Below are positions 1-6,787 of a stretch of 9,263 nucleotides of DNA, one piece after another; position 1 is the first letter of the stretch; each line of letters begins with the position of its first letter. The translations under genes and the position numbers were made by a program. The stretch spans positions 1 to 9,263 of the forward strand of contig JASHVB010000120.1 of assembly GCA_030039695.1 (NCBI GenBank), given 5' to 3'. The notes beneath the pieces were generated by a model. The model searched no databases, had not been told where the DNA came from, and saw nothing but the letters and a program-made list of their open reading frames with translations. The DNA comes from Acetobacteraceae bacterium. GTDB lineage: Bacteria; Pseudomonadota; Alphaproteobacteria; Acetobacterales; Acetobacteraceae.

Positions 1-267
1 ATCGGCATCCTGTTCATCTCGATGAGCAACGGGGTCTTGGCTCCCGTCCTCTGCGAAGCCTTCCCGACACGCCTTCGCACCTCCGGCATCGGACTTCCCT
101 ACGCAATTTGCTCGGCGATCTTCGGTGGCACCGCCCCCTTGATCGCGACTGGCTTCATCAAGGCGCATATCGATTGGGGCATGCCCGCCTACATCACCGC
201 GATCTGCGCCATCGCGATCATCGTCTTCGCAACCGTGCCGGAGACGCGTGGCAAGCTGCTCGACTGA
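1..267 (+). CDS. MFS transporter, metabolite:H+ symporter (MHS) type, C-terminal fragment
   Basis: This is the 3' end of a major facilitator permease; the 5' part lies outside the window. The frame is open from base 1 and ends at TGA 265-267, leaving 88 residues. Visible are the loop motif FPTRLRTSGIGLPYA, then a hydrophobic Gly-rich helix (CSAIFGGTAPLIATGFI) and a last helix (AYITAICAIAIIVFATV) followed by the PETRG tail. This order is typical of helices 10-12 in the proline/betaine, dicarboxylate and shikimate symporter group (MHS family). It sits in the inner membrane and probably imports a small organic solute with protons. The stop is one base before the hyuA ATG, so it is very likely in the same operon and may import the substrate of HyuAB. 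Substrate cannot be deduced from this fragment. Confidence 0.88.
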   Translation: MGILFISMSNGVLAPVLCEAFPTRLRTSGIGLPYAICSAIFGGTAPLIATGFIKAHIDWGMPAYITAICAIAIIVFATVPETRGKLLD

Positions 268-268
268 C

Positions 269-2305
269 ATGCTCCGTATTGGCATCGACATCGGCGGCAC
301 CTTCACTGATTTTGCGCTGTGGGACGGCAATGATTCCGGCTACACGTCCGTGGAGGCCTTCAAGGTTCCCTCGACACCGCCGCGCTTCGCCGAGGGCGTG
401 GAGCATGGCCTCGCGCAACTCCTCTCCTCTGGCCGGATCCGCCGTGACGAGCCCGCACTCATCGTGCACGGCACCACTGTCAGCACGAATGCGGTCATCG
501 AACGCAGCGGCCCGCCGCTCGCGCTCCTCGTCACTGCAGGCTTCCGGGACATCCTCTCAATTGCCCGCCTGCGCTTCGAGCGTCCGGTCGATCTTTTCAG
601 CACACGCCCTGCACCACTGGTCCCCCGCCGCTTCGTCTTCGAGGTGCGCGAGCGGCTACGTGGGGATGGCAGCGTAGATACGCCGCTGAATGCGCAGGAT
701 GCGGTCGCCGCCGCGCGCGCGGCGCGGGCGGCGGGTGCGGCAGCCATCGCAATCTGCTTCCTCCACGCCTACCGCAATCCCGGGCATGAGCAGGCGGCAG
801 CGGCCGCTATCCGCGCCGCGTTCCCCGAAATCGATCTCGTGCTCTCGCATGAGGTCTGGCCAGCGGCACAGGAGTACGAGCGTGCTTCCGCCGCGTTGCT
901 CAACGCCTATGCCCGCCGCGCCATGGCAGGCTACCTTGCTGAGCTCGAACGTTACCTTGCCACGGAACTTCCCCACGCGCGCTTGCTTGTTACCAAATCG
1001 AACGGTGGTGTCATGGGGGCGGCCGAAGCCGCACGCATGCCGATTCACACGCTCCTCTCCGGCCCCGCCGCGGGTGTCACGGCAGCCGCAGAGCTTGGCC
1101 GGATCCTGCGCGAGCCCTCGCTGCTCACAATGGACATGGGCGGCACCAGCACCGACATCTCGCTTATTCAAAATGGCCGAGCCACGATCTCGCATGAGGG
1201 CCGCGTAGGCGACTTTCCGCTGATGATCCCGGTGACAACGATCGAGGCGATCGGAGCCGGCGGAGGCTCCATTGCCTGGCTCGACGGATCGGTCCTGAAA
1301 GTGGGGCCGCGCTCGGCCGGCGCCGTGCCAGGCCCCGCCTGCTACGGCGCCGGCGGCACGCTTCCCACCGTCTCCGATGCTTACCTCCTCTGCGGCTACC
1401 TCTCCGAGGACGCGCCTCTCGCGGGTGGCCTTCGCCTTCGCCGTGACATCGCCGGAGACGCGATGCGTCCGATCGCCGCAGCTCTTGGCGGAGATATTAC
1501 GCGCGCTGCCGAGGCCATACTCGACATCGCAACGTCGAACATGCTCGCCAACGCGCTCCCGTTCATCGCCCGTCTCGGCCTCGAGCCGCGGGAACTGACG
1601 CTGATGGTCTTCGGCGGCGCCGGTGCGATCCACGGCCCGCTGCTTGCGCGTGAGATTGGCATCGGCCGCGTCGTCATCCCGCGGGTCTCGTCGGTGTTCT
1701 GCGCGTTTGGCGGTCTCGTCTCCGACCTTCTCTACGATGTCGTGCGGATCGTGCACGGTACGGCGCTCACATCTGACCTCGTCCGCGAAAGCTTCGCGGG
1801 GATGGCCGACGAAGGGCGTGCCTGGCTCGCCCGTGAGGCGCCCGACATTGCGCCGGAATTCGAGCACTCGGCGGACGTCCGCTATGTCGGCCAGTCCTTC
1901 GAGGTGGCTACGCCGATCGATCGAGAATCCGCCGCGCGAGGTGACCTCGCCGCGATCGCCGCGGGCTTTCACGCTCGCCACGAGCGGCTTTACGGGCATG
2001 CCGATCCGGACGGCGAGACGGAGATTCTGGCATTGCGCATTCGCGTACGCGGCCGCTTGCCGCGCCCTGGCTCCGTACCCGTCTCTGGCGCCGTCCAAGC
2101 CGTAATCGCCAGCGCCACGCGCCAGGTCCGCTTCGACGGACGCTGGCACGACGCACCAGTTTTCCGTTGGTCGTCGCTTTCCCCCGGCTGGAGCGCGTTG
2201 GGCCCCGCGGTCGTCGAGCAGGAGACCGCGACCGTCGTTGTCCCGCCGCGATTTTCGGCGACCGTCGACGAATTCGTCGATCTCGTTCTGGAGCAAGTGC
2301 ACTGA
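269..2305 (+). CDS. hyuA: Hydantoinase/oxoprolinase family protein, subunit A (ATP-binding)
   Basis: 678 residues, the usual length for the HyuA subunit. The family has an ASKHA-type (sugar kinase/actin-like) ATP-binding fold and, with HyuB, couples ATP hydrolysis to opening of hydantoin, 5-oxoproline or related lactams; ketone carboxylases are more distant relatives. Seen in order: N-terminal phosphate loop DIGGTFTD (residues 7-14), VHGTTVSTNAVIER (66-79), SGPAAGV (264-270), second phosphate loop DMGGTSTD (289-296), GGGSIAW (331-337), VGPRSAGAVPGPACYG (345-360) and VFGGAGAIHG (447-456). All main motifs are intact. ATG 269 is chosen because MLRIGIDIGGTFTD is the standard N-terminus; a GTG at 248 would add seven residues inside the upstream gene. 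No strong ribosome site precedes it, so translation is probably coupled to the permease. The true substrate is unknown. Confidence 0.95.
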   Translation: MLRIGIDIGGTFTDFALWDGNDSGYTSVEAFKVPSTPPRFAEGVEHGLAQLLSSGRIRRDEPALIVHGTTVSTNAVIERSGPPLALLVTAGFRDILSIARLRFERPVDLFSTRPAPLVPRRFVFEVRERLRGDGSVDTPLNAQDAVAAARAARAAGAAAIAICFLHAYRNPGHEQAAAAAIRAAFPEIDLVLSHEVWPAAQEYERASAALLNAYARRAMAGYLAELERYLATELPHARLLVTKSNGGVMGAAEAARMPIHTLLSGPAAGVTAAAELGRILREPSLLTMDMGGTSTDISLIQNGRATISHEGRVGDFPLMIPVTTIEAIGAGGGSIAWLDGSVLKVGPRSAGAVPGPACYGAGGTLPTVSDAYLLCGYLSEDAPLAGGLRLRRDIAGDAMRPIAAALGGDITRAAEAILDIATSNMLANALPFIARLGLEPRELTLMVFGGAGAIHGPLLAREIGIGRVVIPRVSSVFCAFGGLVSDLLYDVVRIVHGTALTSDLVRESFAGMADEGRAWLAREAPDIAPEFEHSADVRYVGQSFEVATPIDRESAARGDLAAIAAGFHARHERLYGHADPDGETEILALRIRVRGRLPRPGSVPVSGAVQAVIASATRQVRFDGRWHDAPVFRWSSLSPGWSALGPAVVEQETATVVVPPRFSATVDEFVDLVLEQVH

Positions 2306-2306
2306 C

Positions 2307-4268
2307 ATGGATCCGGTCCGCACCGAAGTGATGCGCAACCGCTTCGCGGCGATTGCCGAGGAAGCGAGCAACATCGCCTATCGCTCCGCCTATACAACTT
2401 TCGTCAAACAGACCCAGGATTATCAGGTTGCACTCGCGAGCCTGGACGGCGAGTTCTTCGCTTACCCGATGCATGCCGGTGTCACCTCCTCCGTCTGCCA
2501 GAACCTGCGCGGCCTCGTGGAAGAGATCGGCATAGAGAACCTCAGCGAAGGCGACGTCGTCATCAGCAACGATCCCTTCTCGGGTGACGCGCTTTGCACG
2601 CACACGATGGACATCCACCTCATCCGTCCGGTCTTTCGCGACGAACGGCCGATTGCCTTCGCCTGGGCCTTCATTCACGCATCCGACATCGGCGGCGCGG
2701 CACCCGGCAGCATCTCGCCCACGAGCTACGAAGTGTTCCAGGAGGGCGTGCGCATTCGCCCGTCATTCTTCTACCGTGACGGAAAACTCAACGAACAACT
2801 TTGGCAGTTCTTTGCTGATAATTCCCGGATTCCCGACCTGATCTGGGGCGATCTCCAGGCGATGATGTCGGGCCTCGCCCTGCTCGATCGCCGCACGCAG
2901 GAGCTCTGCGAGCGTTACGGCACGGAGGAGCTCCTCGCCTCCGTCGCGGACGTGCTGGCGCTTTCCGAGGCGAAGGCCCGTGCCGCCATCGCCCGCCTCA
3001 ACGACGGCGAGTACGTCTTCCACGAATATTTGGAAGCCTTCCAAGGCGACGGCTTCATTTTCATGCAGGCGAAGATGATCAAGCGCGGGGAGACGCTGGA
3101 GATGGATTTCTCCGGCAGCGACCCGCAGGTGCGCTACGCTCTCAATTTCACCACCGGCAACCGGCCGCACCCGTTTCTCTGCATGCCGATTGTAAATTGG
3201 ATCCAAACGGTCGAGCCGACGATCCCGATTTCAGGGGGCATGATCCGTCCGATCCGCACCCATGCCCCACGCGGCAGCTTTATGAACGCCGAGTTCCCAG
3301 CCGCGATGGGCAATCGCTGGGTCGCGGTCATGCGCCTCTACGACGCGATCCTGGGCTGTCTCGATCAAGCGGTGCCGGGCGGCATCGCCGCCGCCGGGGC
3401 CGGCCAGGCCGGCATCATCTCGGTCGCCTCGACTGACCCACGCTCCGGGCGGCGGCATGTGAGCGTGATCGAGCCATTCATTGGCGGCAGTGGCGGCCGC
3501 CGCTCGGGCGACGGCGTGGACGGCATCGACCAGCCGGTGGGGTTCCTGAAGAGCGCGCCAATCGAGATTGTGGAACTGGAAACTCCGCTTGTCGTACGCA
3601 CCTTCGCGCTCGAACCCGGCAGCCCCGGCCCCGGTCGCTTCCGGGGTGGCCACGCGATGCGGATCGAGATCGAAAATCTCGGCTTCTCCTCCGTCATGAC
3701 CGTCCGCGGCCTCGAACGCTTCCGCTTCCAGCCTTGGGGTCTCGATGGTGGCGGCGCCGGCGCGCACGGACGCTGCATCCTCAATCCCGACCGCAATTCC
3801 GAGCGCGATATCGGACGCATCGACGTGCTGGAGCTCTCGCGCGGCGACGTTCTGCGCATGATCACACCAAGCGGTGGCGGTTTCGGCCATCCCTTCCACC
3901 GTGATCCCGCCCGCGTGCTCGAGGAGGTGCTGGATGGATTACTGTCGCCGGAGCAAGCGTGCATGCTCTACGGCGTCGTGATCCGTGCCCGAGCGGTGGA
4001 TGCGCCGGCGACCCACCAAGCGCGCAGCCTCCCACGCGCAGAGCATGCCATCTTCACTTTGGGTTCTACCCGGGAAAACCTCGAACGCACCTGGCCGCCC
4101 GCCGCGAGTGCAGCACTGGCTTCTGACGTCTCGCCTGCGCCCGCGACAGTTCGCACCCACATCGTCGGCGCTGTGCGCGAGGATCTCTCTCGTGCAGTCG
4201 GCCCGGTAACCGCGGACGACATTCACGCTGCCGTCGCCCGCTTCATCAACGGGAAGATGTTGGTATGA
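2307..4268 (+). CDS. hyuB: Hydantoinase B/oxoprolinase family protein, subunit B
   Basis: 653 residues, slightly longer than many HyuB proteins because of a C-terminal tail (about 565-653). It is the partner of HyuA; in the family this subunit carries the hydrolase or carboxylase site, probably with a metal. Seen: MDPVRTEVMRNRF at the N-terminus, SLDGEFFAYPMHAG (45-58), SNDPFSGDALCTHTMD (87-102), FIHASDIGGAAPGS (122-135), the RFRGGHAMR region (445-452) and the closing TPSGGGFGHPFHRDP signature (520-534). H99, D102, H124 and D127 fall in the conserved polar positions that I would expect to bind metal; this is inferred from family knowledge. ATG 2307 lies one base after the hyuA stop; an in-frame ATG at 2238 lies inside hyuA and adds non-family sequence. 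5-Oxoprolinase, N-methylhydantoinase and caprolactamase-like roles are all possible. Confidence 0.94.
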   Translation: MDPVRTEVMRNRFAAIAEEASNIAYRSAYTTFVKQTQDYQVALASLDGEFFAYPMHAGVTSSVCQNLRGLVEEIGIENLSEGDVVISNDPFSGDALCTHTMDIHLIRPVFRDERPIAFAWAFIHASDIGGAAPGSISPTSYEVFQEGVRIRPSFFYRDGKLNEQLWQFFADNSRIPDLIWGDLQAMMSGLALLDRRTQELCERYGTEELLASVADVLALSEAKARAAIARLNDGEYVFHEYLEAFQGDGFIFMQAKMIKRGETLEMDFSGSDPQVRYALNFTTGNRPHPFLCMPIVNWIQTVEPTIPISGGMIRPIRTHAPRGSFMNAEFPAAMGNRWVAVMRLYDAILGCLDQAVPGGIAAAGAGQAGIISVASTDPRSGRRHVSVIEPFIGGSGGRRSGDGVDGIDQPVGFLKSAPIEIVELETPLVVRTFALEPGSPGPGRFRGGHAMRIEIENLGFSSVMTVRGLERFRFQPWGLDGGGAGAHGRCILNPDRNSERDIGRIDVLELSRGDVLRMITPSGGGFGHPFHRDPARVLEEVLDGLLSPEQACMLYGVVIRARAVDAPATHQARSLPRAEHAIFTLGSTRENLERTWPPAASAALASDVSPAPATVRTHIVGAVREDLSRAVGPVTADDIHAAVARFINGKMLV

Positions 4269-4396
4269 AGGAGAGCGCTGCGATGAACCACGCTGCGGCA
4301 CGAACTGCTCGTCCCGAGCGCCCTTCACGTCGCCTCGTGTGCCATTCCCGGGCTTGGCACGGCCCCCAAGAGCAGGCGCGCGCTCAACCAGGCTAG
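4268..4396 (+). other. Ribosome binding site and short open frame directly after hyuB
   Basis: AAGGAG at 4268-4273 stands nine bases before ATG 4283, a better initiation signal than that of hyuA or hyuB. The frame starts MNHAAARTARPERPSRR and closes at TAG 4394-4396 after 37 residues. A further in-frame ATG at 4265 overlaps the hyuB stop as ATGA, giving 43 residues. The peptide is rich in Ala and Arg, with no domain I recognise. It may be the surviving start of a former third operon gene, a genuine small protein, or chance. I favour a gene remnant; confidence in a functional protein is low. Confidence 0.25.
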
Positions 4397-5168
4397 GAAT
4401 ATCATCACGACAGCTCGGATCGTGCTGGCGTGCAGCGGCGTTGACCTGTCCCAGCACGAGTCTCTGGATGAGCCAAGAGTCCTCATCGATATGAAGCGGC
4501 GCCGCTACCTGCTCGATTTCGGTGGAGTTCCCCTTGAGCAGAGTCTCGCCGTGGGTGCGACCAGGATCATCTCCCAGCAGATCGACGTTCGCCTGGAGCG
4601 TCTCAATCCACGTTGGCATAAATCCAGGCGCGACCGTGCGTCCCACACGGTCATGGAGATAGGTTCGAAGCCCCTCGCAATTCTGTCTGCCGACAAACCA
4701 CGCCGTCTCAGTGCTATCGGGATCATAAACGAAGCAGGCGTTGAGGAGGCCGCGATAGCAGCGACGAAAGACGCGAGGGATCTGGAGATGCGCATCGATT
4801 GGTGTCGACAGCTTCGGGAACCACTCCGCATCTTCGCTTCCAGTCCCAGCGCCTTTACCACCATGTTCAAGCAGCTGACGGCCGGAGCGCCGAGTCTCAA
4901 TGGCAATATTTGAGTGACGAGGTGTCGACGGGGAGTTGGCCGTCACCGAGATTGTGGAAGACCCAAATTTTCGGCAACACGACAATGGGTCATTGTGCGG
5001 CCTCGCCGGCGCACAGGTCACGCGACAACAGTTCGCCCGTCACCGAAGCATCCATCGCTGTGATCCGGCCAGCCTCGACATTATGGTTTTGCGAGTGCTG
5101 CGCGCAGCGCGGGTGCGATAGAGCCTGGTTGATCGCTATCCTGGAACCGTATCGGAGGCACAGGGCGG
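4397..5168. other. Gene-poor stretch with a codon-complement open-frame pair; possible gene remnant
   Basis: No gene here can be assigned to a family. One minus-strand frame is open from a GTG at 5021 leftward past this stretch to a stop at 3939 inside hyuB. Its middle looks protein-like, with aromatic-rich pieces such as FVYDPDSTETAWFVG and APGFMPTWIETLQANVDLL. On the plus strand a frame from GTG 4422 to TGA 4913 (163 residues) is its exact codon complement, so at most one is real. In this register the middle codon base is the least GC-rich (by eye near 50%, against about two thirds at the outer positions), as in coding DNA, but it does not tell the strand. The part of the minus frame over hyuB is only a hyuB shadow. 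A truncated or decayed gene is the likeliest content. No transposase or terminal repeats are visible. Confidence 0.4.
5097..5108. repeat. Perfect 12-base palindrome upstream of the MFS-DUF1272 gene
   Basis: GCTGCGCGCAGC is its own reverse complement and extends to a 16-base imperfect palindrome (5095-5110, one G:T pair). It lies about 60 bases upstream of the GTG at 5169, where an operator would fit. In GC-rich DNA such palindromes also occur by chance, and no convincing -35/-10 pair was found next to it. Confidence 0.3.
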
Positions 5169-6731
5169 GTGGTCGATTCGAAACCGTTTTTCGGATGGCG
5201 TGTCGTCTACGCCGCCTTCGTCGTGGCTTTTTTTGCCTGGGGGATGGGATTCTATGGGCCACCCATCTTTCTACAAACCATCCACGAAAATCGAGGATGG
5301 TCGATCGCACTGGTGTCGGCCGCATTGACAGCCCACTATCTCACAGGGGCGACGTTCATTGCGAACTTACCCCGATTTTATCGATTGTTCGGGCTGCCGA
5401 CGGTCACGGGCGCGGGTGCGGTGTCATTGACGATTGGGCTTTTTGGGTGGGCCGTTGCGGCGCAGCCGTGGCAACTCTTCCTTTCGACCATTCTCAGCGG
5501 CGCAGGTTGGGCGGCCATGAGTGGTGCAGCGATCAACGCTATCGTTCCCCCTTGGTTCGTGCGACTCCGGCCGACTGCCCTTACGTGGGCCTATAATGGC
5601 GCGAGCATTGGCGGTTTTGTATACTCTCCGCTGTGGGTCTTTCTGATTGCTAGAATTGGCTTCCCTGCGGCTGTGCTGATCGTCGGTGCCGCGGCGATTG
5701 TTACGGTATGCTATTTTTCAATGTTCGTATTTAGCCATACCCCCGACACCACAGGTCAACGCGTTGACGGAGACGAGGCGGATGCCACGGCACGCATTGC
5801 CTTGAACGAGCAGTTCAGACTACCTGGTGGCGCGCTGTGGCGAGACTGGAAATTTCGCACGCTGGCTGTTGCGATGTCGCTGAGCCTGTTTGCACAAATT
5901 GGCCTGCTTTCTCAACTGTTCTCGGTGGCAGTGCCTGCTTTGGGCGCATTCTGGGCGGGGATCGTCCTGGCCTTGGCCAACCTGCTTTCCGTCGTGGGTC
6001 GAACGGTAACCGGGGTGCTACTCCCGGCGCACGCCGACCGTCGTATCGTTGCGATGTTCAGTTATGGTGTCCAGATCCTCGGTGGGGTCGTTTTGATTGT
6101 TTCTGACGGCCGTTCTCTGGTTTACCTCGTTGTCGGGATATTCTTGTTTGGCGCCGGGATAGGAAATGCGACAACCCTTCCGCCCTTGATCGCTCAGACG
6201 GAGTTCTCGAAAGAAGACTGTCTGCGAGCCGTCTCACTAATCGCCGCGATGTCACAGTCGATCTATGCTTTCGCTCCAGCCGTCTTCGGGGTCGTGCGGA
6301 ACCTGGCCCATGAAGGCCACCCCTTTCCGACCTCAGAAATGGTCAGCATCGCTGTTGTCGGCGCTGGCGTGCAGTTCCTCGCCATTTGCGCGATGTTCGT
6401 GGGTCGGTTGATACGACGAATGCCACATTGCCATGACCGCATGGCCATAGGACCGCTCCATAACCAAGATCGGAGGAAAGGCATGCTGGAACTGCGACCC
6501 AACTGCGAATGCTGCGACCGCGACCTTCCACCTTCCAGCACCGAGGCACGCATTTGCACGTTCGAATGCACATTCTGCGCGCAATGCGCCGAACAGGTCC
6601 TGGGCGGACTCTGCCCCAATTGCGGAGGCAATCTGGTTGCCCGGCCTATCCGGCCCCCTCGTATGCTTGAAAAATGGCCCGCCTCGTCTAAACGGGTTCT
6701 CAAAGAAGGCGGTTGCGTCTCGCTGGCTTAG
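5169..6731 (+). CDS. MFS transporter with C-terminal DUF1272 Cys-rich domain (in-frame fusion)
   Basis: 520 residues. Residues 1-415 form a 12-helix carrier resembling the monocarboxylate/oxalate-type (OFA/MCT-like) branch: FGWRVVYAAFVVAFFAWGM at the N-terminus, GWSIALVSAALTAHYLTG (43-60), a polar central loop (about 190-228) and a last helix at about 391-413. Then comes a polar linker (416-438) and a complete DUF1272 domain (439-520) with cysteines at 446, 448, 449, 463, 467, 470, 473, 482 and 485, suited to binding two zinc ions. DUF1272 is normally a separate small protein of unknown function. The start is GTG 5169: GGAGG at 5154-5158 lies ten bases upstream and an in-frame TGA at 5130-5132 rules out a longer protein. 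The gene has more AT-ending codons than hyuAB, hinting at separate acquisition. Substrate is unknown; a small organic acid is a guess. Confidence 0.85.
   Translation: MVDSKPFFGWRVVYAAFVVAFFAWGMGFYGPPIFLQTIHENRGWSIALVSAALTAHYLTGATFIANLPRFYRLFGLPTVTGAGAVSLTIGLFGWAVAAQPWQLFLSTILSGAGWAAMSGAAINAIVPPWFVRLRPTALTWAYNGASIGGFVYSPLWVFLIARIGFPAAVLIVGAAAIVTVCYFSMFVFSHTPDTTGQRVDGDEADATARIALNEQFRLPGGALWRDWKFRTLAVAMSLSLFAQIGLLSQLFSVAVPALGAFWAGIVLALANLLSVVGRTVTGVLLPAHADRRIVAMFSYGVQILGGVVLIVSDGRSLVYLVVGIFLFGAGIGNATTLPPLIAQTEFSKEDCLRAVSLIAAMSQSIYAFAPAVFGVVRNLAHEGHPFPTSEMVSIAVVGAGVQFLAICAMFVGRLIRRMPHCHDRMAIGPLHNQDRRKGMLELRPNCECCDRDLPPSSTEARICTFECTFCAQCAEQVLGGLCPNCGGNLVARPIRPPRMLEKWPASSKRVLKEGGCVSLA
6472..6485 (+). 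promoter_or_regulatory. Internal Shine-Dalgarno and ATG at the start of the DUF1272 domain
   Basis: GGAGG (6472-6476) stands six bases before ATG 6483, the exact expected first codon of a stand-alone DUF1272 protein (MLELRPNCECC). It lies inside the open frame of the MFS gene. Purine-rich codons can imitate such a site, but the match to the domain start makes real internal initiation likely. Confidence 0.65.
6483..6731 (+). CDS. DUF1272 domain protein, probable internal translation product
   Basis: An 82-residue product in the same frame as the MFS gene, initiated at ATG 6483. It would be a soluble zinc-ribbon-like protein: a CxCC pair near the N-terminus, then CTFECTFCAQC and CPNC, followed by the basic PASSKRVLK tail typical of DUF1272. 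Its length and both ends match the usual stand-alone family member, and no part of the domain is missing. The family has no established role; metal binding is inferred from the cysteines. It could be made alone from the internal site, only as the tail of the carrier, or both ways. An ancestral two-gene layout with a lost stop in the spacer fits what is seen. Confidence 0.5.
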   Translation: MLELRPNCECCDRDLPPSSTEARICTFECTFCAQCAEQVLGGLCPNCGGNLVARPIRPPRMLEKWPASSKRVLKEGGCVSLA

Positions 6732-6748
6732 CAGGCGGTTGCCGGCAA
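6707..6748. repeat. 10-base direct repeat and TTGCCGGCAA palindrome between MFS-DUF1272 and the dehydrogenase
   Basis: AGGCGGTTGC occurs at 6707-6716 (last codons of the MFS-DUF1272 gene) and again at 6733-6742 (after its stop), 26 bases apart. The second copy runs into the perfect palindrome TTGCCGGCAA at 6739-6748. This lies 40 bases before the next start codon and could be a regulator site. No terminator (stem plus T run) is seen in the 56-base gap, so read-through is possible. Confidence 0.3.
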
Positions 6749-6787
6749 TCAGCAGGTGGGTCCGGAGTAAACTTCGGAAAGATAGCC

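Noticed and set aside
656..2374. 572-residue open frame on the minus strand across hyuA
   Set aside because: It is in exact codon-complement register with hyuA, whose motifs are all intact; long antisense frames are expected in GC-rich genes. Its translation is Arg/Gly-rich without domains.
1908..2678. 256-residue minus-strand frame over the hyuA/hyuB junction
   Set aside because: Codon-complement shadow of hyuB running on into hyuA; no family features.
3231..3964. Minus-strand frames over the 3' part of hyuB
   Set aside because: Shadow frames of a well-conserved gene; low-complexity Ala/Arg/Pro translations.
4337..4468. Short minus-strand frame with a hydrophobic stretch (IRAVVMIFLAWLSARLLLGAV), a possible small membrane protein
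   Set aside because: Only about 43 residues from its ATG, no ribosome site that I could find, and no context; one hydrophobic stretch is easily made by chance.
4936..5121. 61-residue plus frame between the 4422-4913 frame and the MFS gene
   Set aside because: No recognisable domain, different frame from its neighbour and a minus-strand complement that is almost as open; kept only as part of the gene-poor stretch.
4397..5168. Possible insertion sequence remnant
   Set aside because: I looked for transposase motifs, terminal inverted repeats and target duplications and saw none.
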